Origin: Aliivibrio wodanis
GTDB lineage: Bacteria > Pseudomonadota > Gammaproteobacteria > Enterobacterales > Vibrionaceae
Assembly (NCBI GenBank): GCA_000953695.1
Contig: LN554846.1
Coordinates: 2,232,001 to 2,296,000 of the forward strand
DNA: 64,000 nt
Reading direction: 5' to 3'
Position numbers and translations under genes: made by a program. Shown piece by piece: positions 18,750 through 27,999 of this stretch. The notes beneath the pieces were generated by a model. That model did no database searches and was not told where the DNA came from. It saw only the letters and a list, made by a program, of their open reading frames with translations. How positions within the stretch are numbered: the stretch's first letter is position 1; each line of letters opens with the position of its first letter.

Positions 18750-19466
18750 CTAAAATCCTAAACTGGCTAATAGGTCATCAACATCATCTTGCGATGCCAC
18801 TGCGTCTTCACGTTCGTGCGGGTTTAAGATAGGACCTTCTGCTTCTGAAGGTTTAATTACCTCTTCTTCCGCTTCAAGTTGCTCTTCTACTTTAAACAAC
18901 GTCAAAATATCAACCAATCGATCTTCGACTTCTTGAACTAACGTAATTACTCGTTTAATTATTTGACCTGTAAGGTCTTGAAAATCTTGCGCCATTAAGA
19001 TGTTTGTTAACTCATTACGCAACTCTGAACTATTTCCCTCAACTTGGGTTAATAATCCATCAATATTGTGGCATAAATCTTTAAATTGAGTTAATTCAAT
19101 GCGCCCTTTCATTAAACTATTCCACTGAGGGCGGACCTGAAGAAGCCCTCCATGTAACTCATCGGCAATAGGCAATGAACGGTCTACAGCATCCATCGTT
19201 TTATTGGCTGCCATTTCTGTTTTATCAATAACATATTGCAAACGATCCCGAGCATCTGGAATTTCATCATTAGCAATAGCGACAACTCGGTGATCAAGCT
19301 TAAAGTTCTTTAGTGACTCATGAAGATCACGAGTTAAAGAACCAACCTCTTGCAATATTGGTTGCTCGCTAGGAGGTACTAATGAAGCAACAAATTGATC
19401 GGCTTCTTCTTGCTTGCCATCTTCGAGTAAGGCGACAAGCTCTTTTGCATCTGTTAATGAAATCAT
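18750..19466 (-). CDS. cheZ: Protein phosphatase CheZ
   Basis: A 238-residue, mostly helical protein that dephosphorylates CheY-P. The active-site segment is seen as NILMAQDFQDLTGQIIKRV, with the catalytic Gln. The C-terminus (VDDLLASLGF) matches the CheY-binding peptide of the family after an acidic, flexible linker. It lies 30 bases downstream of cheY. Confidence 0.95.
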   Translation of the reverse strand: MISLTDAKELVALLEDGKQEEADQFVASLVPPSEQPILQEVGSLTRDLHESLKNFKLDHRVVAIANDEIPDARDRLQYVIDKTEMAANKTMDAVDRSLPIADELHGGLLQVRPQWNSLMKGRIELTQFKDLCHNIDGLLTQVEGNSSELRNELTNILMAQDFQDLTGQIIKRVITLVQEVEDRLVDILTLFKVEEQLEAEEEVIKPSEAEGPILNPHEREDAVASQDDVDDLLASLGF

Positions 19467-19496
19467 TTTGGCTAATCCTTACAGCGCAACATTTAC

Positions 19497-19877
19497 TTAT
19501 AAACGTTCAAAAATTTTGTCTAGTTTCTCTTTCAACGTTGCGGCAGTGAATGGCTTAACAATATAGCCGTTTACACCAGCTTGGGCAGCTTCAATGATTT
19601 GCTCACGTTTCGCTTCAGCAGTAATCATTAATACTGGTAGGTGTTTTAATTCGTCATCTGCACGAATTGTCTTTAGCAAATCGATCCCTTGCATCCCAGG
19701 CATGTTCCAATCTGTTACTACGAAATCGAAACCTCCTTTTTTAAGCAATGGTAGTGCTGTTAAACCATCATCTGCTTCTTGGGTATTATTAAAACCTAAG
19801 TCACGTAATAAGTTTTTTACAATACGGCGCATCGTTGAGAAGTCATCAACAATAAGGATCTTCATGTTTTTATTCAA
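19497..19877 (-). CDS. cheY: Chemotaxis response regulator CheY
   Basis: A single-domain receiver that, when phosphorylated, binds FliM and switches flagellar rotation. The acid pair is in [14 protein letters not shown], the phospho-acceptor Asp in [13 protein letters not shown], and the conserved Lys in [11 protein letters not shown]. The start is uncertain: TTG 19877 has GGAGG five bases upstream, whereas ATG 19865 is 17 bases from it, and codons further upstream (CTG at 19889, TTG at 19898) would extend it with LEAI. I chose TTG because it gives a usual length (126 residues) and spacing. Confidence 0.92.
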   Translation of the reverse strand: MNKNMKILIVDDFSTMRRIVKNLLRDLGFNNTQEADDGLTALPLLKKGGFDFVVTDWNMPGMQGIDLLKTIRADDELKHLPVLMITAEAKREQIIEAAQAGVNGYIVKPFTAATLKEKLDKIFERL

Positions 19878-19913
19878 AATCGCCTCCAGTGAGGGCAAAG
19901 TAACGAGATTTAA

Positions 19914-20645
19914 TTATTCTACTGTCCAAGATGATAACTTGGCCCGTAGTCGTTGCATTGATTGGCTGTGTATTTGGCTGACGCGAGATTCGCTAACACC
20001 AATTACAGCACCAATTTCTTTTAAGTTTAGCTCTTCATCATAATAAAGAGATAAAACTAGAGCTTCTCTTTCAGGAAGGGTTTTAATCGCTTCAACAAGA
20101 GCAACTCGAAAATGTTCATCAGCAACACCTTGAAATGGAATATTATCATTCATTTGTTCTTCTGTTGTAATAACATCATCAGAAACACCTAAATCTTCCA
20201 TACCAACTAGTTTACCGCAATTCACATCTTTAAGTATCTGATAATATTGATCTAACGATAATTCTAAATAGTCTGCTATCTCTTTATCGGTAGGATCTCG
20301 ATAAAGTTTAGCTTCAAGTTCTTTAATTGCCGAATTTATCATCCGACCATTTTTATGTACAGAGCGAGGAACCCAATCGCCACGTCGAATTTCATCCAAC
20401 ATTGAGCCTCGAATTCGGATACCTGCATAGGTTTCAAAACTGGCACCTTTGCTTCCATCATAATTCTGCTGAGCCTCAAGAAGACCAATCATTCCAGCTT
20501 GAATTAAATCATCAACAAGAACACTTGCTGGTAATCTTGCCATTAAATGATGTGCAATTCGCTTAACTAAGCTAGAGTAACGCTCTAAAAATGCCTTTTG
20601 ACTATTTACATTGCCTTTATGATCATAAGTTAAGCTATTAGACAT
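19914..20645 (-). CDS. fliA: Flagellar sigma factor FliA (sigma-28)
   Basis: A 243-residue sigma factor for late flagellar genes. Region 2 is seen in SFETYAGIRIRGSMLDEIR and GDWVPRSVHK, and region 4 in LNLKEIGAVIGVSESRVSQI, a helix-turn-helix that reads the -35 box. It overlaps the flhG stop by 8 bases and so belongs to the flhA operon. Its targets in this window are the flaB, flaC and flaD promoters. Confidence 0.96.
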   Translation of the reverse strand: MSNSLTYDHKGNVNSQKAFLERYSSLVKRIAHHLMARLPASVLVDDLIQAGMIGLLEAQQNYDGSKGASFETYAGIRIRGSMLDEIRRGDWVPRSVHKNGRMINSAIKELEAKLYRDPTDKEIADYLELSLDQYYQILKDVNCGKLVGMEDLGVSDDVITTEEQMNDNIPFQGVADEHFRVALVEAIKTLPEREALVLSLYYDEELNLKEIGAVIGVSESRVSQIHSQSMQRLRAKLSSWTVE

Positions 20646-21528
20646 AGTCGTCCTCTACCTCACTTGTTTTCTCATTTCGCAATAATTTTTCAACGAAAAA
20701 CTCTAAATGACCACTTGGTGCTTTAGGTACTGGCCAAGTTATCACTTTATTCGCTAACGATTTCATAGCAAGAGCAGCTGGAGAGCGAGGATATGCATCA
20801 ACAACTACCTTTTGCTTTCTAACAGACAACCGTACCTTTTCATCCAATGGAATACAAGCAACAAGTTCCATACTTGCAGACAAAAAACGATCTGTTACTA
20901 AAGTTAGTTTAGCAAAAAGTTCACGACCCTCACGATAACTTCTCACCATATTAGCAACAATTTTAAATCGTTGAACATTATGCTCACGACTTAATAGCTT
21001 AATTAGTGCATAAGCGTCTGTTATTGATGTTGGTTCATCACATACAACAACCACGACATCTTGTGCTGCACGAGAAAAGCTAGTAACCATATCGGATATA
21101 CCAGCAGCTGTATCAATAAGTAATATATCAATATCTTCTTCAAGACTGCTAAAGGCTCGAATTAAACCAGCATGCTGCGCGGGAGTTAACTCTGCCATTG
21201 ATTTAGTACCTGATGTTGCAGGGATTAACTTAACACCAAACGGGCCTTCAACAATGATATCAGCTAAATCACATTCGCCTTCTAGAACATGACCTAAATT
21301 TTTATAAGACCGAACACCAAGCATAATATCTATATTAGCCAACCCTAAATCGCCATCTAAAACCATCACTTTCTTTCCTTGCTGAGCAAGTGATAGCGCT
21401 AGATTTAAGGTTACATTAGTTTTTCCGACCCCGCCTTTTCCTCCAGTAATTGCAATTACTTTTGTAAGAGTCGGCTTTGTTAGACGTCGTAATCCACTTG
21501 CTTGATCGTATATATTATTATCAATCAT
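20638..21528 (-). CDS. flhG: Flagellar number regulator FlhG (MinD-like ATPase)
   Basis: A 296-residue MinD-type ATPase that limits the number of polar flagella by restraining FlhF and FlrA. The N-terminal DQASGLR (residues 8-14) is the activating helix that stimulates the FlhF GTPase. The deviant Walker A GGKGGVGKTN is at 29-38, followed by VLDGDLGLANIDIMLG. It overlaps flhF by 4 bases and fliA by 8. Confidence 0.96.
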   Translation of the reverse strand: MIDNNIYDQASGLRRLTKPTLTKVIAITGGKGGVGKTNVTLNLALSLAQQGKKVMVLDGDLGLANIDIMLGVRSYKNLGHVLEGECDLADIIVEGPFGVKLIPATSGTKSMAELTPAQHAGLIRAFSSLEEDIDILLIDTAAGISDMVTSFSRAAQDVVVVVCDEPTSITDAYALIKLLSREHNVQRFKIVANMVRSYREGRELFAKLTLVTDRFLSASMELVACIPLDEKVRLSVRKQKVVVDAYPRSPAALAMKSLANKVITWPVPKAPSGHLEFFVEKLLRNEKTSEVEDDYV

Positions 21529-22991
21529 AAATTATCTACCTCTGGCATATCGCTATTCCAGAAATGAGGATCCTTTTCTGTTGCTTTTTCTAGCAATTCA
21601 TTTGCTTTCGCTACTAGGTATTTAGGTTGTGCTAATACAATATCTTCCGGCACTCTTTGACCATTAGCTATATAAGATATAGGAAGACCATTCTCAATTG
21701 TGACACTAATTAACTCACCTAAACTTAAAGACTCATCGATTTTACTAAGGATGCATCCTGATAACGGAATGCGCTTAAAGTGATCGATAGTCTCCTGCAA
21801 TACCTGACGCTGTGCTGTCGCTGGCATAACTAAATAACTGTGGATCTGAGCGCTGTGGTTTTCCATTAAGGTATCAAGCTGCTCGGTTAATCTCACATCA
21901 CGCTGCCCCATCCCTGCTGTATCTACAAGAATTAATCTACGATTACGTAGCTGATGCAAAACTGATGCTAATTGATCTGCATCTTTAGCAATACGTACTG
22001 GGCAACCCATGATACGGCCATAAATAGCTAACTGCTCTTGTGCGCCAATACGGAATGTATCTGTCGTTACTAGCGCTACCTGATCAGGACCATATTCCAT
22101 CGCCGCTCGTGCTGCAAGCTTTGCTATTGTTGTAGTTTTTCCAACACCTGTCGGGCCTAATAAGGCAATAATGCCGCCACGAGATAACGTATCTACTTTT
22201 GACGTTGGTATCTGTTCTGCTAATAATTTAAGTAACGCAGACCAAGCATCTTGAGGTGGTGTATCTTCAGGAATATAGCAAGCAAGCTGATCTGAAAGCT
22301 CTGCAGATAAACCCATTTTTTCTAAACGCTTAATCAACATCGCACGTAATGGTTCACGTCGCTCAACCTCTTGCCACATTAAGCCTGATACTTGATGTTC
22401 TAATAAACGTCGAATTGAAGACATTTCAGAGCGCATGCTTTCTAATTCTTCATTAGAGTCTTTCTTTGATGAACGGCCTTTCTCATAACGAGAAGGATCA
22501 AGTTTTGGTTGAGTTAATTTATTCTGTTGGCCAACTGGATCATCTGAAATCAGGTGCGCTAGATTTGGATTATTTTGAATCGCACGAGTCATTTCCGAAG
22601 TGTCTAGCTTTGGTGTTGACATGCCTGATTCTGGATACGAATGATTAGAATTGCCTTTGAAGTTGGATTGGCGTTTTAATAATGCAGCTAAGCTATCTTC
22701 TTCGCGCTCTGCCTTTTCAGGTTCTGCGGAATTAGTATTTGAACCATACTGCTTTATCATATTAGCAAAACGTCGAGTCATTGAGCCTTTACCAACACTC
22801 ACTTTATCCTCCTCAATTTGACGAGGTGATGGAAGTGATACAGGTTGGGCACTCGGATCTATAGCAGCAACAATTTCAATGCCACCTGTGACTTTTTTAT
22901 TTGACATGATAACTGCATCAACTCCAAGTTCTTCTTTTACTTGAACTAAAGCTGAACGCATATCTTTTGCAAAAAATCGTTTAATTTTCAA
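21525..22991 (-). CDS. flhF: Flagellar placement GTPase FlhF
   Basis: A 488-residue SRP-type GTPase that places the flagellum at the cell pole. The B domain is basic and variable, and the NG domain holds the P-loop LLGPTGVGKTTTIAK, the DTFRIGAQEQL switch and the ILVDTAGMGQRD motif. The N-terminus KIKRFFAKDMRSALVQVKEE is typical. It lies 33 bases after flhA and is coupled to flhG. Confidence 0.96.
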   Translation of the reverse strand: MKIKRFFAKDMRSALVQVKEELGVDAVIMSNKKVTGGIEIVAAIDPSAQPVSLPSPRQIEEDKVSVGKGSMTRRFANMIKQYGSNTNSAEPEKAEREEDSLAALLKRQSNFKGNSNHSYPESGMSTPKLDTSEMTRAIQNNPNLAHLISDDPVGQQNKLTQPKLDPSRYEKGRSSKKDSNEELESMRSEMSSIRRLLEHQVSGLMWQEVERREPLRAMLIKRLEKMGLSAELSDQLACYIPEDTPPQDAWSALLKLLAEQIPTSKVDTLSRGGIIALLGPTGVGKTTTIAKLAARAAMEYGPDQVALVTTDTFRIGAQEQLAIYGRIMGCPVRIAKDADQLASVLHQLRNRRLILVDTAGMGQRDVRLTEQLDTLMENHSAQIHSYLVMPATAQRQVLQETIDHFKRIPLSGCILSKIDESLSLGELISVTIENGLPISYIANGQRVPEDIVLAQPKYLVAKANELLEKATEKDPHFWNSDMPEVDNL

Positions 22992-23024
22992 TATCGTATT
23001 CCTGCGCTAAATATATCGACGCGG

Positions 23025-25118
23025 TTAATTACCAACGGCTTGAACAATTCTTATTTGTTTTTCATCAGGGATCTCTTGGTAAGAAAGCACGCGTAAATTA
23101 GGAATTGTATTTTTAACAAACTTCGCTAATGTTGAACGTAGTACCCCTGAGGTCAATAGAACCGCTGCCTCTCCTTTTAACTCCTGTTCTTGTGTTGCTA
23201 GAGTTAAAGAAGTCTGTAAACGCTCAGCTAATCCTGGTTCAATACCTGTAGTTTCGCCACCTGATGCTTGCATAGTTTGATGCAATATTTGTTCCAATTC
23301 AGGAATTAAGGTAATCACCGGCATTTCAGCCTCTATCCCATTGATTTCCTGTACAATTAAACGTTTTAAAGATATTCGAACCGCAGCCGTCAAAATGTCA
23401 GGTTCTTGACTCTTCGGAGCATATTCAGACAAGGTTTGTACAATTGTTCTTATATCGCGGATCGGAATGGCTTCGTTCAATAAATTCTGAAGTACTTTTA
23501 CTACCGCACCTAACGGCAATTGATCAGGAACTAGGCCTTCAACCAACTTAGGTGAACTTTGAGATAATAGCTCTAACAAGTTTTGGACTTCCTCATGTCC
23601 TAGTAATTGAGCAGCATTATTGGTTAATAATTGACTTAAATGTGTTGCGAGCACTGTAGCTGCATCTACTACTGTATAACCTAATGCTTGAGCGTGTTCT
23701 CTTTGTTCTTCGTTAATCCAAACCGCCTCCAAACCAAACGCAGGATCAAATGTTGGCTCACCTTCAATGGCACCATACACTTGACCCGGGTTAATCGCTA
23801 ATTCTTTATCTGGACGGATCTCAGCTTCACCACCTGCAACTCCCATTAAGGTTATTCGATATACATTTGGTGGTAATTCTAAATTATCTCGAATATGCAC
23901 TGCAGGTACTAAAAATCCAAAGTCTTGTGATAATTTTTTACGAACGCCTTTCACACGATCAAGTAGCTCACCACCTTGCTCTTTATCAACCATTGGAATT
24001 AAACGATAACCTACCTCTAATCCAATCACATCTACAGGTTGAACATCATCCCAAGACAATTCTTTAGGTTGTGATGATGAGATCTCCATTGGGGGAGCGG
24101 CTTTCTTTTCATCACCTTCTTGCTCTTTTTTCTTATTAAGATAATACGCCCAACCACCAGCAAGAAGAGCAAGCAGTATAAATGGAAAGTGAGGCATTCC
24201 AGGGACAATACCCATAACAAACATGATCCCAGCGGTTACCATTAAGGCTTTAGGGTTATCAACTAGTTGGAACACTAACTGCTCACCCATATCTTCATCA
24301 GTATTCTGACGAGTTACCATGATTGCAGCACCAATAGATAATAGTAATGATGGAATTTGTGCAACCAGACCATCACCAATTGTCAACAATGTGTAGATTT
24401 GAATCGCTTCACTAAAACCTAAATCAAACTGTGCCATACCAATAGCAAAACCACCGATAATATTGATAAATAGGATAAGAATACCGGCGATAGCATCACC
24501 TTTTACGAATTTAGAGGCACCATCCATCGAACCATAGAAGTCAGCTTCTTTAGTAACTTCAAAGCGACGAGTTCTTGCTTGCTCTTGATCAATCAAACCG
24601 GCATTCAAATCGGCATCAATCGCCATTTGCTTACCTGGCAATGCATCCAAAGTAAAACGCGCACTTACTTCTGAGATACGACCAGCACCTTTGGTTACAA
24701 CCATAAAGTTGATGATCATTAAGATTATGAATACAATCAAACCAACCGCATAGTTACCACCAATAACAACATTACCAAATGCATCAATAACGTTACCTGC
24801 TGCACCTGGACCTTCATGACCGTGTAGTAATACCACACGAGTTGAAGCAACATTCAATGCTAAACGCAATAATGTTGATACAAGCAAAATAGTAGGGAAT
24901 GCAGCAAAATCTAATGGACGACGAGTATAAATAGTCACCAATAAAACAACCATCGCTAGAGCTATGTTGAAGGTGAACATTAAATCAAGTAAGAACGCTG
25001 GTATTGGTAATATGACCATTGCTAATGTAGACAGCACCAAGATTGGAGCGCCTATTGCAGGAAATTTTTTACCTTGTAAGGCAGACAGCTTGTTCGGGAG
25101 TGGAATTTGAAATTTCAT
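23025..25118 (-). CDS. flhA: Flagellar export gate protein FlhA
   Basis: A 697-residue protein of the flagellar type III export gate, with eight membrane helices and a large cytoplasmic domain that docks export substrates and chaperones. The FHIPEP-family segment is seen around MNFMVVTKGAGRISEVSARF and FTLDALPGKQMAIDADLNAG. ATG 25118 is chosen: the frame is open further upstream, but a sigma-54 promoter overlaps the alternative starts at 25211 and 25202, and family lengths are close to 690-700. It is the first gene of the flhA-flhFG-fliA-che operon. Confidence 0.94.
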   Translation of the reverse strand: MKFQIPLPNKLSALQGKKFPAIGAPILVLSTLAMVILPIPAFLLDLMFTFNIALAMVVLLVTIYTRRPLDFAAFPTILLVSTLLRLALNVASTRVVLLHGHEGPGAAGNVIDAFGNVVIGGNYAVGLIVFIILMIINFMVVTKGAGRISEVSARFTLDALPGKQMAIDADLNAGLIDQEQARTRRFEVTKEADFYGSMDGASKFVKGDAIAGILILFINIIGGFAIGMAQFDLGFSEAIQIYTLLTIGDGLVAQIPSLLLSIGAAIMVTRQNTDEDMGEQLVFQLVDNPKALMVTAGIMFVMGIVPGMPHFPFILLALLAGGWAYYLNKKKEQEGDEKKAAPPMEISSSQPKELSWDDVQPVDVIGLEVGYRLIPMVDKEQGGELLDRVKGVRKKLSQDFGFLVPAVHIRDNLELPPNVYRITLMGVAGGEAEIRPDKELAINPGQVYGAIEGEPTFDPAFGLEAVWINEEQREHAQALGYTVVDAATVLATHLSQLLTNNAAQLLGHEEVQNLLELLSQSSPKLVEGLVPDQLPLGAVVKVLQNLLNEAIPIRDIRTIVQTLSEYAPKSQEPDILTAAVRISLKRLIVQEINGIEAEMPVITLIPELEQILHQTMQASGGETTGIEPGLAERLQTSLTLATQEQELKGEAAVLLTSGVLRSTLAKFVKNTIPNLRVLSYQEIPDEKQIRIVQAVGN

Positions 25119-25210
25119 TACTTCTGCTTCTATACTCGTATTTATTGCTAGTAGCACTGAATTGCTAATAACAGTAATAAGTGGCTGATAACGTGTGAAC
25201 ATTCTAAACA

Positions 25211-25226
25211 AGCAAGTTTTAAGCCA
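25211..25226 (-). promoter_or_regulatory. Sigma-54 promoter of the flhA operon
   Basis: Minus-strand TGGCTTAAAACTTGCT fits the sigma-54 -24/-12 pattern with one change at the fifth base. Transcription would start near 25200, before the flhA ATG at 25118. Confidence 0.75.
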
Positions 25227-25255
25227 GATTAATGTCAGTTTTTTGGCTCTTAAAA

Positions 25256-25269
25256 ATCACTTTTCTGAC
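25256..25269. promoter_or_regulatory. FleQ-box-like sequence upstream of flhA
   Basis: Minus-strand GTCAGAAAAGTGAT agrees with the P. aeruginosa FleQ box (GTCAnTAAATTGAC) at 11 of 14 positions counting the free one. It is 30 bases upstream of the sigma-54 element, a place for FlrA to act. This is the weakest of the four. Confidence 0.35.
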
Positions 25270-25289
25270 AGAAGTAATAATAATCTATA

Positions 25290-25317
25290 TTGAAAGTTAC
25301 TCCTTCCTTTGTATAAT
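25290..25317 (+). promoter_or_regulatory. Sigma-70 promoter of the PilZ gene
   Basis: TTGAAA, a 16-base spacer and a perfect TATAAT. The start would be near 25324, giving a leader of about 24 bases and ruling out the upstream in-frame TTG at 25309. Confidence 0.75.
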
Positions 25318-25347
25318 CGTGGTTATTGCTTTTCTGCTGGTACAACT

Positions 25348-26022
25348 ATGACAACAGTCTCTCTTAGCTCTAATCAAAATATACTAAATAAAATGGATAT
25401 TGGCGGTAGGGTTATTATTGAAGTAACTTGTCCAAATGGTCACTCTGCCCAAGCTAATTCTACTCTTATTGGTTTCAAAAAGGGTCAGTATGTATTTATT
25501 GACTACCCTCAGTCCCCACCTTTAGAATTTAATAAAATCTATTTAGAAGGGGCTAATGTAACATTTCGGTCAATTACGAATACAACTCATCGTGATGTTA
25601 TTGCTTTTAGAACAGAGATTCACTCTGTAATTTATCGCCCAATGGAGATGATTTGTTTACATGCTCCTAAAAGTATATCGATTAAAAAAATCAGAACACA
25701 TCAGCGAATTGAAACTGAATTCTCATGTAAGTTATTACTTGGAAGTCATAACTTAGCAGGGCTAATTACCGATATATCACTAGGTGGCTGTGCTATTACT
25801 CTTCCAGCAAAACTCACTTCAAGTCATCTACTAAATCAAAAAGTAACGATTTCTATTGATCTTGATGATGCAGAGCCGATTTCTGTAACAGGGGAAATAA
25901 AAAATGTAGAGACAAAGGAAGCCCAATCAAAACTTGGGGTAATGTTTAATGAAAACAGCATTAGTGAGACTGATTTACAAAACCTTCATCACCAATGCCT
26001 TCTTAAAAGTTGGAGTTTATAA
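25348..26022 (+). CDS. PilZ-domain protein, probable c-di-GMP flagellar effector
   Basis: A 224-residue protein with an N-terminal YcgR-N-like beta domain (about residues 15-100) and a C-terminal PilZ domain. Both c-di-GMP motifs are present: RTHQR (Arg116 and Arg120) and DISLGG (142-147). YcgR-type proteins slow or brake flagellar rotation when c-di-GMP is high. It is the only plus-strand gene in the 51-kb flagellar block, divergent from flhA and converging with flhB with 15 bases between stops. ATG 25348 follows the sigma-70 promoter; the Shine-Dalgarno sequence is weak. A motility role is inferred from domains and context. Confidence 0.85.
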   Translation: MTTVSLSSNQNILNKMDIGGRVIIEVTCPNGHSAQANSTLIGFKKGQYVFIDYPQSPPLEFNKIYLEGANVTFRSITNTTHRDVIAFRTEIHSVIYRPMEMICLHAPKSISIKKIRTHQRIETEFSCKLLLGSHNLAGLITDISLGGCAITLPAKLTSSHLLNQKVTISIDLDDAEPISVTGEIKNVETKEAQSKLGVMFNENSISETDLQNLHHQCLLKSWSL

Positions 26023-26037
26023 CACGATTTAACTTAG

Positions 26038-27168
26038 CTATTTCTTTAGTTCGTCGGGGATAGTTAATGTATCTTCATCAAGCTCAGGTTTTGTTCCCCC
26101 TTTTTTCTTATATTGCTTCATCTGAAATATATACGCTAAGATCTGAGCTACCGCAGCAAATAATCCATCAGGGATCTGCTGCTCTAGCTCTGTTGAATGG
26201 TATAACGCACGGGCTAATGGAGGTGCTGGTAAAATATCAATGTCATGTTCACGTGCAATTTCTCGAATTTTAATTGCTATGTGGTCAACCCCTTTCGCTA
26301 CAACAATTGGGGCTGAATCTTTACTTTGATCATAACGTAAGGCTACTGAATAGTGCTCAGGGTTAGTAACTATAACGTCTGCAGAGGGAACGTCTGACAT
26401 CATTCTTCGTTGCGTCATCTCACGTTGCAACATCCTTATACGCCCTTTTACTTCAGGCTTACCTTCTGTTTCTTTATATTCATCTTTAATTTCTTGTTTT
26501 GTCATTTTTAACTGATTTGCATGCTGCCAAATTTGAAAAGGGATATCGATAGCAACCACAATTAGCAAGGTACAGCTAATTAATAAAATAAAATTTAATA
26601 AAATATCCAATGAATGAAAAATATTAGCTGGATATGTATCTAAACTCAGCTGAAAGAGATCTGCTTTACTTTTATTAATTAAATAAAAGGCCGTACCTCC
26701 AACAAGAGCAACTTTTAAAATAGACTTTAATAACTCAACTAGGCTTTGCATACCAAACATACGTTTAATGCCTGACATGGGGTTCATTTTAGAAGGCTTT
26801 GGCATCGCTGCTTCAGCAGAAAAGCTAATTCCACCTAAACCTGCCGCCCCAATTAATGCGGCAACAAATAATGTGATTAGAACTAAAAAGACAGGAAAAA
26901 TAAGAGCAAGTAATGCTCCTCCTACAATTTCTAATAATTTATTGGTATCAAAGATCTCCTCTCTAGAAATAGAAAAAAAACGTTCCATAATAGAAAATAA
27001 GGCTCTTGCAACATCTTCACCAAACCACATTAATGCAACAGAGCCACACACTAAAACAGACACAGATGCCAACTCTTTTGACCTTGCAACCTGCCCTTTA
27101 TCTTTGGCCTGTTGCAAGCGTTTGGACGTTGCGTCTTCCGTGCGTTCTTGACCGTCACTGTCAGCCAT
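26038..27168 (-). CDS. flhB: Flagellar export switch protein FlhB
   Basis: A 376-residue export-gate protein with four membrane helices and a cytoplasmic domain that switches substrate from rod and hook to filament proteins through self-cleavage. The cleavage motif, usually NPTH, reads NPEH in VIVTNPEHYSVALRY (about residue 270). The N-terminus SDGQERTEDATSKRLQQAK and C-terminal basic segment are normal. It ends the fliK-flhB operon, and its start is 30 bases after the fliR stop. Confidence 0.95.
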   Translation of the reverse strand: MADSDGQERTEDATSKRLQQAKDKGQVARSKELASVSVLVCGSVALMWFGEDVARALFSIMERFFSISREEIFDTNKLLEIVGGALLALIFPVFLVLITLFVAALIGAAGLGGISFSAEAAMPKPSKMNPMSGIKRMFGMQSLVELLKSILKVALVGGTAFYLINKSKADLFQLSLDTYPANIFHSLDILLNFILLISCTLLIVVAIDIPFQIWQHANQLKMTKQEIKDEYKETEGKPEVKGRIRMLQREMTQRRMMSDVPSADVIVTNPEHYSVALRYDQSKDSAPIVVAKGVDHIAIKIREIAREHDIDILPAPPLARALYHSTELEQQIPDGLFAAVAQILAYIFQMKQYKKKGGTKPELDEDTLTIPDELKK

Positions 27169-27198
27169 AGCTAACCTCCATAACGTTTATGTAGGCCA

Positions 27199-27981
27199 TT
27201 AACAATCTAACCTTATCATGCTACATATCTGTGCTTCTGCACGTCCCCAGTGAAGTTCGTAATGAGTAAATAACCCAAGAATAATATAAGAGGTTAGTAA
27301 TAAACCCACTAATAAAGCGAATGCAAAACCTAAAGAAAATATATTTAATTGTGGTGCAGCACGCGTCATAACACCAAATGATAAGTTAACCGTTAATAAG
27401 GCAATAATACCCGAAAGAGACATACTAAGGCCTGCTTTCATCATGATCCCAAGCCAACCAGCAAGCGATTGAAAATCAACACTCGTTAACTTCCCAACGC
27501 CAACAGGGAGCGTAGTAAAACTCATTACTGCAAAGTTAATCATTTTTAAATGCCCATCCGTCCCTAAGAAAAACAAAATAGACAAAAACATAAATAATTG
27601 ACCTAACAAAGGCGTATTTTGTCCATTTGCAGGATCGACCATCGAAGCAAAACCCAAGCTCGATTGCATACCAAGAATTTGGCCAAGCAATACAAAGGTT
27701 TGTGTGACAAATACAGTAACCATTCCCATGGCAACGCCAATAATAATTTGCTCTGCCGTGGTCATAAAACCTTGAAAAGAAAGTAATTGAATTTCTGGAG
27801 GCATTGCTGGAATAGCAGGCATAACAGCAAAAGTGATACTTAGCCCTAAATAAAGTCGAATTCTAGGCGACACGAATCGAGCCCCAAATACTGACATCAC
27901 CATAAGCATAGCGGAGATCCGAGTATAGGGCCAAAAGTAGACCGCAATAAAATCTAAAATTATTTGAGTGGGGTATTCCAT
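27199..27981 (-). CDS. fliR: Flagellar export protein FliR
   Basis: A 260-residue integral membrane protein of the export gate, with about six hydrophobic segments and typical sequences such as FWPYTRISAMLMVMSVFGA and SSLGFASMVDPANGQNTPL. FliR assembles with FliP and FliQ into the gate that forms the substrate channel. It follows fliQ by 18 bases and precedes flhB. Confidence 0.95.
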   Translation of the reverse strand: MEYPTQIILDFIAVYFWPYTRISAMLMVMSVFGARFVSPRIRLYLGLSITFAVMPAIPAMPPEIQLLSFQGFMTTAEQIIIGVAMGMVTVFVTQTFVLLGQILGMQSSLGFASMVDPANGQNTPLLGQLFMFLSILFFLGTDGHLKMINFAVMSFTTLPVGVGKLTSVDFQSLAGWLGIMMKAGLSMSLSGIIALLTVNLSFGVMTRAAPQLNIFSLGFAFALLVGLLLTSYIILGLFTHYELHWGRAEAQICSMIRLDC

Positions 27982-27999
27982 AACATCAACTCACACACA

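Noticed and set aside
23025-25211. Longer flhA start at 25211 or 25202
   Set aside because: These starts overlap or precede the expected transcription start of the sigma-54 promoter at 25211-25226, and the extra N-terminus is not like FlhA.
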